The translations under genes and the position numbers were made by a program. Shown here piece after piece: positions 36,426-47,490 of a DNA stretch of 64,000 nt. The stretch comes from a bacterium (lineage in GTDB: Bacteria > Actinomycetota > Thermoleophilia > Solirubrobacterales > Solirubrobacteraceae), in NCBI GenBank assembly GCA_021323635.1, contig JAJPKQ010000022.1, forward strand, positions 1 through 64,000, written 5' to 3'. The notes beneath the pieces were generated by a model, which was not told the origin of the DNA, made no database searches, and worked only from the letters and a program-made list of their open reading frames with translations. Numbering within the stretch: position 1 is the stretch's first letter; every line of letters starts with the position of its first letter.

Positions 36426-37478
36426 ATGACGCCGATGAGCCAACAACCACCTATCGAGCAGGGCGCCGCAGGCGCGCCGCGGGCGCTCGCGATCGAGACC
36501 CGCGCCCTGACCAAGCGCTTCGGTGAGCGGACGGCGATCAACGGCGTCGACCTGCGCGTCCCTGCCGGCAGCGCGTTTGGCTTCCTCGGGCCCAACGGCG
36601 CGGGCAAGACGACGATGATCCGGATGCTGCTCGGCCTCACACAGGCTGACTCCGGCACGATGGCGCTGCTCGGACGGCCCCTCCCCGCCCAGCGCGCAGC
36701 GGCGCTCGCCCAGGTCGGGGCGATCGTCGAGGAGCCGCGCTTTCACCCCCAGCTCTCCGGCGAGGAGAACCTGCGCATCATCGCCGCTGCGCGCGGCGCG
36801 CAGGTGCGCGCACGCATCGGCGGGGCCCTTGAGCGCGTCGGGCTCGCCGCCCGCGGCGATGAGAAGGTCAAGCGCTACTCGCTGGGCATGCGCCAGCGCC
36901 TGGGCGTCGCGCGCTGCCTGCTCGCAGACCCCAAGCTGCTGATCCTCGATGAGCCGACCAACGGCCTTGACCCCGGCGGCATCCAGGAGTTCCGGCAGAT
37001 GATCCGAGCGATGGTCGAGGAGGAGGGCCGCACCGTCTTCCTCTCCTCGCACCTGCTCGATGAGGTTGAAAAGATCTGCGACGCCGCGGCGATCGTCGAC
37101 CGCGGCCGGGTCGTCGCTCAGGGGCCGATCGCCGAGCTGGCGGCAGGCGCAAGCCGCCAGGAGCTGATCATCGGCGTCGATGACCAGGCGCTTGCGCTGC
37201 GCGCGCTGCAGGCAAGCGCGCTGGTCGCCGATGTGCGTTCCGAGGAAGGCGCCCTGCGCGTGGCGCTCAGCGGCGATCCCTCCTGCGCTGCGGCGCTCAA
37301 TGCCGAGCTGGTGAGAGCGGGCGTCGGCGTGATGCGCTTGGAGCCGGTGCGCCAGAGCCTCGAGCAGCGCTTTCTGGAGGTGGTCTCTGGACTGCGCGCC
37401 CCGGAGCAAGGCGGCGCGCATGAGGTCCGGGCAGCTGAGGGGCTGCAGCGCTGTGAGGACGGAGGGGCAGGGCGATGA
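36426..37478 (+). CDS. ABC transporter ATP-binding protein
   Basis: GPNGAGKTTMIRMLLGL, YSLGMRQRLGVARCLLADPKLLILDEPTNGLDP. Confidence 0.93.
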   Translation: MTPMSQQPPIEQGAAGAPRALAIETRALTKRFGERTAINGVDLRVPAGSAFGFLGPNGAGKTTMIRMLLGLTQADSGTMALLGRPLPAQRAAALAQVGAIVEEPRFHPQLSGEENLRIIAAARGAQVRARIGGALERVGLAARGDEKVKRYSLGMRQRLGVARCLLADPKLLILDEPTNGLDPGGIQEFRQMIRAMVEEEGRTVFLSSHLLDEVEKICDAAAIVDRGRVVAQGPIAELAAGASRQELIIGVDDQALALRALQASALVADVRSEEGALRVALSGDPSCAAALNAELVRAGVGVMRLEPVRQSLEQRFLEVVSGLRAPEQGGAHEVRAAEGLQRCEDGGAGR

Positions 37479-38344
37479 GCACGGAGCCCTCCGCCGTGCA
37501 GGCTACAGACCAGCAAGCGAGGCGCTCGGCAGGGCGGGGCGGGGCGCCTGGACGCCCCTCCTATGTGGCCGTGGCGGCACAGATGGTCGGCGCCGACGTG
37601 CTCAAGCTGCGCAAGAAGCTGGGCATAATGATCTGGTCGTCGGTGCTTGCGCTCGGCCCGCTTGTGATCTTCTTCATCGTCAGGGCCGCACAGCACGCCT
37701 CAAACGCAGCCAAGTACCCGCCTGCAGGCGGCATGAGCGGCTTTCATGACAGCATCCGTCTGCTGGCGCTCTTCTTCGGTCCGCTTGCCGCGATCCTGAT
37801 CGGCGTCGAGGCGGGCGCCGGCGACGTTGCCGCCGGGGTCTTTCGCGACCTTGTCGCCACCGGGCGCTCGCGCCTGGCGCTCTTTGCCTCGCGCGTCCCC
37901 GCCGCGTTGCTGATCGCGCTGCTCATCACGACGATCTCCTACGCGCTGCTTGCGATCTGCACCTATGCGCTGGCCTCCGGCTCCGCGACCCCTGATGCGA
38001 CGCTGATGCTCAACGGCTACGGCTTCTCGGTGCTTGCGACGCTGGTCGTCGCGACGGTCGCTGTCGGCTTCGGCGCGCTCAGCGCCTCACGGCCGGCGGC
38101 ACTGACGGTGCTGATCGGCTGGCAGTTGGTCGCCAGCCCGATCCTCGCCGCCGTCAGCTCGCTTGGCAGCGCGCGCAAGCCACTGCTCAGCGAGGCGATC
38201 GCCAACTTCAGCCCGATCGCGGTCGGCGGCGCTCATGGCGGGTCGGTGGCGATGTCAGAGGGCACGGCCCTGGCGGTGCTCGCTCTCTGGCTTGTCGTAT
38301 TCACCGCCCTGGGCGCCTGGCGCACGCGCACGATGGACGCCTGA
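37475..38344 (+). CDS. ABC transporter permease
   Basis: Polytopic ORF overlapping the ATPase stop codon. Confidence 0.78.
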   Translation: MSTEPSAVQATDQQARRSAGRGGAPGRPSYVAVAAQMVGADVLKLRKKLGIMIWSSVLALGPLVIFFIVRAAQHASNAAKYPPAGGMSGFHDSIRLLALFFGPLAAILIGVEAGAGDVAAGVFRDLVATGRSRLALFASRVPAALLIALLITTISYALLAICTYALASGSATPDATLMLNGYGFSVLATLVVATVAVGFGALSASRPAALTVLIGWQLVASPILAAVSSLGSARKPLLSEAIANFSPIAVGGAHGGSVAMSEGTALAVLALWLVVFTALGAWRTRTMDA

Positions 38345-38356
38345 GGGCCCCGGCGC

Positions 38357-39825
<1,469 letters not shown>

Positions 39826-39849
39826 GATCGTTTCGACTGCTGACGCTGC

Positions 39850-40506
39850 TCATGGTGACACAACGCCTGCGCCCTCCCCTGCGGCGCCCTGCTGCAGCGC
39901 GCCGGCAGCGATCGCGATCAGCTCGACGCAGCGCTCCAGCGCAAGCGCCGTGGAGTCGATCATCAGCTGGTAGAGGGATGGGTCGCGCATGTCTGCGCCG
40001 TAGAAGCGCTGGGCGTATGCGCCGTGCGCGCGGTCGCTCTCGCGCAGCCGACGCTCGGCGTCTGCGCGGTCGAGCCCCTCGAGCGCCATCGCCTGAGCCA
40101 CCCGCCGCTCGCGCGGCCCGTCCAGCCGCACGCGCAGCACGCCGGGCTCCTCGCGCAGGATGAAGGCGGCGGCGCGACCGAGGATCACTCCCTGGCCGCT
40201 CGCCGCCTGGCGTCGCACGACCTCCTCGGTGGCCTGCTGGAAGTCCTCGGCGAGCGGCCCCTCCGCGGGCAGGGCGGCCGGCACATAGGCGTCCGCCGCG
40301 CGAAAGGAGGCAAGCAGGCGCGCCAGCAGACCCGCCTCGGCGCGCTCATCGCAGCGCTCGGCCTCATCGAGCGGAACCTGCAGCTGAGCGGCGACCGAGG
40401 CTGGGATCGCGCGATCAAGGAAGGGCACGCCCAGGCGCCTGGCGAGCGCCGGGGCGATGCGGCTGCCGCCGGCGCCATAGCTCGCTGAGATCGCGACCAC
40501 CGTCAT
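39850..40506 (-). CDS. Cytidylate kinase-like family protein
   Basis: VVAISASYGAGGSRIAPALARRLGVPFLDRAI; GVILGRAAAFILREEPGVLRVRLDGPRERR. Confidence 0.82.
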   Translation of the reverse strand: MTVVAISASYGAGGSRIAPALARRLGVPFLDRAIPASVAAQLQVPLDEAERCDERAEAGLLARLLASFRAADAYVPAALPAEGPLAEDFQQATEEVVRRQAASGQGVILGRAAAFILREEPGVLRVRLDGPRERRVAQAMALEGLDRADAERRLRESDRAHGAYAQRFYGADMRDPSLYQLMIDSTALALERCVELIAIAAGALQQGAAGEGAGVVSP

Positions 40507-42281
40507 CTTCCCCTCCTCGCGGGGGCTCTCGCGCGCGCGCTGCGCTCAGGCTGCGAGCCGCCCGGACCGGCGGCGATCGCCGCGTCCGCGGGGATCTGCA
40601 TGCCCCTTTTGCGCTCTGCATCCGGCCCGTAGTGGTAGCGGCCGCCGCGCAGCCAGAAGGCGCCGGCGGCGATCAGGCAGCCTGCCGCGGCAAAGGCGAA
40701 GACCGCGCCCAGCGCGCTTGCGAAGGGGCCGGTCAGCAGGTGGGGAAAGAACGCGCGCCCGGTCAGCGTCGCGAGCTGGCCGGCGGGCAGCGAGTGCGCA
40801 AGCGAGCCCCCAAGCAGGATCTTGACCGGGTTGTAGCCCAGAAAGGCCGCAAAGAGGCTTGCGACGGGCGGCAGGTGGGCGAGCGCCGCCGCCTGCGTCG
40901 CGGGCACGCCATGTGCCTGCAGGCCGCTGCGCAGCGCACCCGGCAGGCTCGATGAGAGCGCGGCGATCAGGATCGAGAAGAAGATGCCGATCGAGAGCAC
41001 CATCGCGGCATTCTGAAAGGTTGCGTTCATCCCCGCGCCCGCGCCGCGGTCGGAGGGCGGCAGGCTGTTCATCACCCCGGCGCGGTTCGGAGAGGCGAAG
41101 AGCCCCATGCCGATCCCGTTCACCACCAGCAGCGCCGCGAAGTCGGGGTAGTAGAAGCTCACGGGCAGCAGCGTCAGCAGGGCGAAGGAGAGCGCCGCGA
41201 GGAGCATGCCACCGGTGGCAAATGGCCGCGCGCCGAAACGGTCGGAGAGATAGCCCGAGAGCGGCCCCGCGAACAGGAAGCCGACCGTCAGCGGCAGCAT
41301 GTAGATGCCCGCCCACAGCGGCGTTTCCGCGAAGGAGTACCCGTGCAGGGGCAGCCAGATCCCCTGCAGCCAGATGATCAGCACGAACTGCATGCCGCCG
41401 CGGGCGATCGCGGAGAGCAGCGTCGCCAGGTTGCCGGCGGCGAAGGCGCGGATGCGAAAGAGACGCAGGTGGAACATCGGCTCTGCCACCTTGAGCTCGA
41501 TCATGCCGAAGAGCGCCAGCACCGCCACGCCGCCGATGATCTCACCGAGCACGCTCGGCGAGCTCCAGCTCATGCTCTGGCGGCCATAGGGCTGGATGCC
41601 GTAGGTGATGCCCACCATCAGCGAGATCAGGCCGGCCGCAAAGGTCAAGTTACCCGCCCAGTCGATGCGCACATGCGAGCGTGGACGCAGGTCGCGCAGC
41701 TTCAGGTAGGCCCAAGCCGTCCCGAACAGCCCGACCGGGACGGAGACCAGGAAGACCAACCGCCAGTCCACGGGCGCCAGCACGCCGCCGATGATCAGCC
41801 CCAGGAACGAGCCCGCGATCGCCGCGACCCCGTTGATGCCGAGCGCGAGCCCGCGCTGGTGCACCGGGAAGGCATCGGTGAGGATCGCTGCGGAGTTGGC
41901 GAAGAGCATCGCGCCGCCCACCCCCTGGCCCACACGCATCCCGATCAGCCACAGCGCACCGCCCGATCCGCGCATCGGCGTCGCGGCAAGGAGAATCGAG
42001 AAGAGCGTGAAGACCGCAAAGCCGAGGTTGTAGATGCGCACCCGCCCATACATGTCGCCGAGGCGGCCGAGCGCGACGACAAGCACGGCGGTGACGATCA
42101 GAAAGCCAAGGATCATCCACAGCAGGTAGTTGGTGTTGCCGGGCGCAAGCGGGTCGATGTGGATGCCCCGGAAGATGTCGGGCAGCGCAATCAGGATGAT
42201 CGAGGAGTTGATCGTCGCCAATAGCATCCCGATCGTCGTGTTGGAGAGCGCAATCCACTTGTAGTGGGGCGCTCCCGCCAT
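40503..42281 (-). CDS. MFS transporter (DHA2/EmrB-type)
   Basis: MAGAPHYKWIALSNTTIGMLLATINSSIILIALPDIFRGI; LGRLGDMYGRVRIYNLGF; about 14 TM. Confidence 0.9.
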   Translation of the reverse strand: MAGAPHYKWIALSNTTIGMLLATINSSIILIALPDIFRGIHIDPLAPGNTNYLLWMILGFLIVTAVLVVALGRLGDMYGRVRIYNLGFAVFTLFSILLAATPMRGSGGALWLIGMRVGQGVGGAMLFANSAAILTDAFPVHQRGLALGINGVAAIAGSFLGLIIGGVLAPVDWRLVFLVSVPVGLFGTAWAYLKLRDLRPRSHVRIDWAGNLTFAAGLISLMVGITYGIQPYGRQSMSWSSPSVLGEIIGGVAVLALFGMIELKVAEPMFHLRLFRIRAFAAGNLATLLSAIARGGMQFVLIIWLQGIWLPLHGYSFAETPLWAGIYMLPLTVGFLFAGPLSGYLSDRFGARPFATGGMLLAALSFALLTLLPVSFYYPDFAALLVVNGIGMGLFASPNRAGVMNSLPPSDRGAGAGMNATFQNAAMVLSIGIFFSILIAALSSSLPGALRSGLQAHGVPATQAAALAHLPPVASLFAAFLGYNPVKILLGGSLAHSLPAGQLATLTGRAFFPHLLTGPFASALGAVFAFAAAGCLIAAGAFWLRGGRYHYGPDAERKRGMQIPADAAIAAGPGGSQPERSARARAPARRGR

Positions 42282-43954
42282 CACTGCCGTCCGCGTGCTC
42301 GCCGATAGCGGCGGATCAGCTCGCTCGTGGAGGAGTCGTGGCGCTGGTCTGAGCCCTCGGCGGCGCTGAGCTCTGCCGCGATGCGCCGGGCAAGGATCTT
42401 GCCCAGCTCCACGCCCCACTGATCAAAGGAGTCGATGCCCCAGAGCACCCCCTGGGTGAATACGGAGTGCTCGTAGAGGGCAACCAGCCGCCCGAGGTTG
42501 CGCGGGTCGAGGCGCTCCAGCAGCAGCGTGCTGGTCGGGCGATTGCCCGCGCAGACGCGGTGTGGGATCTGCTGCTCGGGGGCGCCTTCCTCGCGCAGCT
42601 GTTGCGCGGAGCGCCCGAAGGCAAGCGCCTCCCCCTGGGCGAAGAGGTTTGCGATCAGCAGGTCGTGCTGATCGGCGTGCTCTGAGAGCGGCTCAGCGAA
42701 GCCGATCAGGTCGCAGGGCACGATCCGCGTGCCCTGATGCAGGAGCTGGTAGAAGGCGTGCTGTCCGTTCGTGCCCGGCTGTCCCCAGACGATCGCGCCG
42801 GTGCCGTGAGCGACCGGGTCGCCAGCGAGCGTCACGTGCTTGCCGTTGCTCTCCATCTCCAGCTGCTGCAGATAGGCCGGAAAGCGCTCCAGGCGTGCCG
42901 CATAGGGGAGGATCGCTCTGCTTTCGGCACCCACGATGTCGGCGTTCCAGACGGCAAGCAGCCCCATCAGCGCAGGAATGTTGCGCTCCAGCGTCGTGCT
43001 GCGGAAATGCTCGTCCACGTCGCGGAAGCCCGCGAGCATCTCCGCGAAGCGCTCGGGGCCGATGAGGGCCATCAGCGAGAGGCCGATCGCCGAGTCGTAG
43101 GAGTAGCGCCCGCCGACCCACTCCCAGATCGGGAGCATGTTGCGCTCCTCGATCCCGAACTCCCGGACGCCCTGCGCGTTGGTGGAGACCGCGACAAAGT
43201 GCGCAGCTACCGCCTCCTCGCCCGCGCCGAGGCCCTCAAGCAGCCAGCGACGCGCAGCGGTCGCGTTGACAAGCGTCTCCTGCGTGTGCCAGCTCTTGGA
43301 GCAGACGACAAAGAGCGTCCGCGCCGGATCGAGGCCGAGGAGCGCGCGCCGCAGGTCCGCGCCATCGACGTTGGAGACGAAGCGCACCGCGATCTCAGCG
43401 ACTGCGAAGTCAGCAAGCGCTTCGCAGGCCATCGCCGGGCCCAGATGCGAGCCGCCGATGCCGATGTTCACGACGCTCGTGATGCGCTCGCCGGTGTGTC
43501 CGCGCCAGCTGCCGGTGTGCAGCGCGCGCACGAGCTCCTCGCAGCGGGCGCGCACGGCGTGCACCTCGGCCACGACATCGCTGCCATCGACGAGGATCGG
43601 CTCGCTCGCGGGCGCGCGCAGCGCGATGTGCAGCGCCGGGCGATCCTCGGAGACGTTGATCCGCTGCGCGGCGAACATCGCCTCGATGCGCTCCGGCAGG
43701 CCGCTTGCGCGCGCCAGCGCGCAGAGGGAGTCGATCGCCTCAGCGTCGATGCGCTGCTTGGAGTAGTCGAGGTAGATGCCCGCTCCCTCCGCCGTCAGCC
43801 GTCTGCCGCGCTCCGGCTGCTCGGCGAAGAGCTCAGCGAGCGTCTTCGCGCGCAGCCTCAGCCAGTGGCGGGCGAGCGCATCCCACGCTGCGCTCGTGGC
43901 GGCTGATTCGGTGGCTGCTGCGGAGAAGCTCAGCGTGCTTGCCTGCGCTTTCAC
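42281..43954 (-). CDS. pgi: Glucose-6-phosphate isomerase (GTG start)
   Basis: VNIGIGGSHLGPAMACEAL, VCSKSWHTQETLVNA, VGGRYSYDSAIGLSL, WGIDSFDQWGVELGK. Confidence 0.95.
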   Translation of the reverse strand: MKAQASTLSFSAAATESAATSAAWDALARHWLRLRAKTLAELFAEQPERGRRLTAEGAGIYLDYSKQRIDAEAIDSLCALARASGLPERIEAMFAAQRINVSEDRPALHIALRAPASEPILVDGSDVVAEVHAVRARCEELVRALHTGSWRGHTGERITSVVNIGIGGSHLGPAMACEALADFAVAEIAVRFVSNVDGADLRRALLGLDPARTLFVVCSKSWHTQETLVNATAARRWLLEGLGAGEEAVAAHFVAVSTNAQGVREFGIEERNMLPIWEWVGGRYSYDSAIGLSLMALIGPERFAEMLAGFRDVDEHFRSTTLERNIPALMGLLAVWNADIVGAESRAILPYAARLERFPAYLQQLEMESNGKHVTLAGDPVAHGTGAIVWGQPGTNGQHAFYQLLHQGTRIVPCDLIGFAEPLSEHADQHDLLIANLFAQGEALAFGRSAQQLREEGAPEQQIPHRVCAGNRPTSTLLLERLDPRNLGRLVALYEHSVFTQGVLWGIDSFDQWGVELGKILARRIAAELSAAEGSDQRHDSSTSELIRRYRRARGRQ

Positions 43955-45467
43955 GGTCGCTCAGGTCGGGAACTGCCGGCGCCAACTCTACTAGCGGCTC
44001 CTGCGTGGCAGCACGGGGCGCGCCGGCGCTCGGCGCTGCGGGGTGGCGCAGGAAGCGCGCTGCGATCAGCGCGCCGGCGAGGGAGAGCGCTGCTGCAAGC
44101 AGGAAGGCGCGGTCGAAGCCCGCGCTGAGCGCGGCGCCGGCGCCTCCAGGAGCGCTCGCGGCGGGCGCCGCTACGCTCGCTAAGACAGCTAGCCCGACCG
44201 CGCCGCCCATCAGCCGTGCGGTGTTCAGCAGCCCCGAGCCGAGCCCCGCCAGGGAGGCGGGCAGCCCAGCCGTTGCCAGGAGCGTCGTCGGCACGAGCGC
44301 AAGCCCCATCCCGATCGCCGCCAGCATCGAGCCGGGGAGCACCGCGAGCAGGTAGTCGGCGTGGGGGGCGAGATCGCGCAGCAACAGCATCCCGAGCGCG
44401 GTGAGCGCCAGCCCGGCGACGATCGGCGCACGCGCGGGCAGCGAGCGCAGCAGGCGCGGGGCAAGCGCTGAGGCGGTGAAGATCGCGAGCGTCATCGGCA
44501 GGCACGCCAGCCCGGTCAGCAGGGGGTCGAAGCCGCTGACGTCCTGCAGGAAGAGCGTCAGGAAGTACCACAGCGGGAAGGATGCGGCGTAGAGGAGGAA
44601 CATCACGGCATTGGCGCCGCGCAGGCGGCCGTGGGTGAGCGCGTGCAGCGGCACGAGCGGCGCGCTTGCGATACGAGCCTCCACAAAGAGGAAGGCCAGG
44701 AGCGTGCCGAGCGATAGCGCCAGCGGGATCAGCACCGCTGCTGCCCCGAAACCGAGCGTCGCCGCGCGCGTGGCGCCGTAGGTGGCAAGCGCCAGGCTTG
44801 CCGTGATCAGCACCGCACCTGCGAGGTCAAACCCGCCCCTGCGCTCGCTTGGGCGGTCGCGCTCGATCACGATCAGCCCGGCGATCAGCACCGCGGCGCC
44901 GATCGGGACGTTGACCGCAAAGATCGCGCGCCAGCCGAGCGCCTGCGTGAGGATGCCGCCGAGCAGCGCGCCGCTTGAGCCGCCCAGGCCGCCGACCGCG
45001 CCCCACAGGGCGACGCCGCGGTTGCGCTCCGGACCCTCCGGGAGCGAGCTGGTGATGATCGAGAGGCTTGCCGGCGAGAGCAGCGCGCCCGCGAGCCCCT
45101 GCAGCGCGCGGGCGGAGACCAGCGTGGCCTGAGAGTCAGAGAGCGCGCAGACGATCGAGCAGAGCACGAACATCGCGACGCCTCCGAGCAGCAGGCGGCG
45201 TCGCCCAAAGAGGTCCGCGGCGCGCCCGCCAAGCATCAGAAAGCCCGCGAAGCCGATCGTGTAGGCGTTGACGACCCACTGCAGGGCGCCCGGCGAGAAG
45301 CGCAGCCCTCGCCCGATCGAGGGCAGCGCGATGTTGACGATCGAGACGTCGAGGATGACCATGAACTGGGCGACGCAGACAAGCGCGATCAGGAGCGTCG
45401 TGCTCGTCCCCGGGCGCTTCGCGCCGACGCCCTCTGTCAAATGATGTTGCTCTGCCCGTGCATTCAT
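43833..45467 (-). CDS. MFS drug-efflux-type transporter (DHA2/QacA-like)
   Basis: VAQFMVILDVSIVNIALPSIGRGL, GRAADLFGRRRLLLGG, LQGLAGALLSPASLSII; polytopic. Confidence 0.9.
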   Translation of the reverse strand: MNARAEQHHLTEGVGAKRPGTSTTLLIALVCVAQFMVILDVSIVNIALPSIGRGLRFSPGALQWVVNAYTIGFAGFLMLGGRAADLFGRRRLLLGGVAMFVLCSIVCALSDSQATLVSARALQGLAGALLSPASLSIITSSLPEGPERNRGVALWGAVGGLGGSSGALLGGILTQALGWRAIFAVNVPIGAAVLIAGLIVIERDRPSERRGGFDLAGAVLITASLALATYGATRAATLGFGAAAVLIPLALSLGTLLAFLFVEARIASAPLVPLHALTHGRLRGANAVMFLLYAASFPLWYFLTLFLQDVSGFDPLLTGLACLPMTLAIFTASALAPRLLRSLPARAPIVAGLALTALGMLLLRDLAPHADYLLAVLPGSMLAAIGMGLALVPTTLLATAGLPASLAGLGSGLLNTARLMGGAVGLAVLASVAAPAASAPGGAGAALSAGFDRAFLLAAALSLAGALIAARFLRHPAAPSAGAPRAATQEPLVELAPAVPDLSDRESAGKHAELLRSSHRISRHERSVGCARPPLAEAAREDAR

Positions 45468-45490
45468 GCGAGGCAGTATGGCCTCTTTTC

Positions 45491-45524
45491 TATCCGGGTA
45501 GAAGATGTTTTGTTATCCTGGTAG
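45491..45524. promoter_or_regulatory. Putative operator: two direct copies of TATCCnGGTAG
   Basis: TATCCGGGTAG at 45491-45501 and TATCCTGGTAG at 45514-45524 (23-bp register), each near-palindromic, between divergent MFS and HTH genes. Confidence 0.6.
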
Positions 45525-45529
45525 TCGCT

Positions 45530-46465
45530 GTGTCAGGATCACCCCCTCAGGCGAGCGCGCACAGCGCCCGCGCGCGCAAGCACGCGCGGCGGCGCGACGA
45601 GCTTGCGGACTTCCTGCGCCGCCGGCGCGAAGCGCTGCGTCCAGAGGAGCTCGGGCTGCCCGCGCTCGGGCGACGGCGCACGCCGGGGCTGCGCCGCGAG
45701 GAGGTCGCCCAGCTGGCGGGCGTGGGCGTCACCTGGTACACCTGGCTTGAGCAGGGGCGCGACGTCCGCGCCTCACTGGATGTGCTCGAGGCGATCGCGC
45801 GCGCGCTGCGCCTGACCCCGGCGGAGCGCACGCACCTGATCGTTCTCGGCCGCGGCGAGCCGCCGCCACCGCAGCCGGCCGGCTGCGAGCGCCCTTCGCC
45901 GGTGCTGCGGCGGATGCTTCGCAGCCTCGAGCCCTCCCCCGCCTTCATCCTCGGTCGCCGCTGGGACTACCTTGACTGGAACCGCGCCGCGTGCGCCCTC
46001 TTCGGTGATCTTGATCGGATCCCGCGCGAGCGGCGCAACCACATCTGGCTGAACTTCACCGACCCGGCAAGGCGCGAGCTGATCGCCGATTGGGAGCGCT
46101 ACGCACGCCACATGGTCGCGAAGCTGCGAGCGGACACCTCCCAGCTGGTGGGCGACCCGCAGTTCGAGGAGCTGATCGGCGCGCTGCGCAGCGCCAGCCC
46201 GGAGTTCTGCCGCTACTGGAGCCGCCACGAGGTCGCCTGGCGCGGCGAGGGCGTCTCCGAGCTTCGCCACCCCAAGCTGGGTGCCCTGCGCTTTGACCGC
46301 GCCGTCTTCAGCCCGCTGGAGGCGCCTGAGCAGCGGCTCGTCCTCTACACCCCCCACCCGCAGAGCGACACCGCCGCCAAGATGCGTCGGCTGCTTGCGC
46401 GCCAGCTGGCGCAGCGCCGGCGCGAAGGCGTGCTCGCCGCGCGCTGCGCGCCCCAGACGGCGTAG
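45530..46465 (+). CDS. HTH transcriptional regulator with MmyB-like ligand-binding domain
   Basis: LGLPALGRRRTPGLRREEVAQLAGVGVTWYTWLEQGRDVRAS; ILGRRWDYLDWNRAACALFGD; NHIWLNFTDP; HPKLGALRFDRAVF. Confidence 0.9.
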   Translation: MSGSPPQASAHSARARKHARRRDELADFLRRRREALRPEELGLPALGRRRTPGLRREEVAQLAGVGVTWYTWLEQGRDVRASLDVLEAIARALRLTPAERTHLIVLGRGEPPPPQPAGCERPSPVLRRMLRSLEPSPAFILGRRWDYLDWNRAACALFGDLDRIPRERRNHIWLNFTDPARRELIADWERYARHMVAKLRADTSQLVGDPQFEELIGALRSASPEFCRYWSRHEVAWRGEGVSELRHPKLGALRFDRAVFSPLEAPEQRLVLYTPHPQSDTAAKMRRLLARQLAQRRREGVLAARCAPQTA

Positions 46466-46474
46466 GATCGCCTG

Positions 46475-46981
46475 ATGGCAGCCGCAAGCGCAACGCTCGT
46501 CAAGTGGATGTCGGTGCTGGACGCCAACAACGCCGGGCGCATCCACGGCGGCACCGTGATGAAGCTCTGCGACGAAGCCGCGGGGCTCGCGGCGATTCGG
46601 CATGCCCGGCGGCCTGCGGTCACCGCTGCTGTCGACCGCCTGACCTTCCTGCATCCGGTCTTCATCGGCGAGGTGCTAACGCTGCGCGCATCGGTCAACG
46701 CGGCGTGGGAGACCTCGATGGAGGTCGGCGTGCGCGTGGAGTCCGAAAACCCGCTCACAGGCGAGGTTCGCCACACCTCCTCCGCCTACCTGACGATGGT
46801 CGCGGTCGATGAGCACGGGAACCCCGCAACCGTGCCGCCGCTGGTGGCCGAGGGCGAGGAGGAGGCCCAGCGCGAGCGCGCGGCACAGGAGCGGCGCGAG
46901 CGGCGGCTGGCCGAGCGGGCACGCGAGCGCTCGCGTGAGGATCAGTCGGCGGAGCGCCGCCAGCACACCCAGCCGACGTAG
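46475..46981 (+). CDS. Acyl-CoA thioesterase, hotdog fold
   Basis: DANNAGRIHGGTVMKLCDEAAGLAAIRHARRPAVTAAVDRLTFLHPVFIGEVLTL. Confidence 0.87.
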   Translation: MAAASATLVKWMSVLDANNAGRIHGGTVMKLCDEAAGLAAIRHARRPAVTAAVDRLTFLHPVFIGEVLTLRASVNAAWETSMEVGVRVESENPLTGEVRHTSSAYLTMVAVDEHGNPATVPPLVAEGEEEAQRERAAQERRERRLAERARERSREDQSAERRQHTQPT

Positions 46982-47490
46982 GGCTCCGGGAGCTCAAGCT
47001 CGCGCGCGGCCCAAACGCCGGCTAGGCGCAGCGCGGGGTCCTGCTCGCTGCAGGGCCAGCGCAGCGGCGATTCCAGCCGGCGGGGGTCATACGCAAGCGC
47101 GTCGCCAAGCGCCTTGGCGAGCGCCTCCTTGGCCGACCACAGGCGCGTCGCGGCGCGCGCGCTCTCGCTGCCGCGCAGGCCCAGCTGCAGCGCATCGGCG
47201 CTCTCCTGGGGCGTGCAGATCGAGTCCGCGAAGCCCTCCGGAACGGGCGCGATCTCCTCGATGTCGATGCCCACAGCGCTGCTGTGGCTTGCGATCAGGG
47301 CATACGGGTAGCTGTAGGAGCGGGATCGAAGGGCACCAGCGGCGTGCTCGCAGCGTCTACGCGTGATCTCGCGCAGGCCATCGGCGGCAAGCTCACGCCC
47401 GGCGCGCAGCAGCGTCACCAGCGGCTCCTGAGCACCGAGCGGCAGCTCGGTGGCCTCCAACAGCGCCTCAGGCTGCGACAACAGGCGCAC
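46942..47490 (-). CDS. Sfp-type 4'-phosphopantetheinyl transferase
   Basis: AIASHSSAVGIDIEEIAPV and RLWSAKEALAKALGDAL; start overlaps end of the NRPS gene. Confidence 0.85.
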   Translation of the reverse strand: MRLLSQPEALLEATELPLGAQEPLVTLLRAGRELAADGLREITRRRCEHAAGALRSRSYSYPYALIASHSSAVGIDIEEIAPVPEGFADSICTPQESADALQLGLRGSESARAATRLWSAKEALAKALGDALAYDPRRLESPLRWPCSEQDPALRLAGVWAARELELPEPYVGWVCWRRSAD

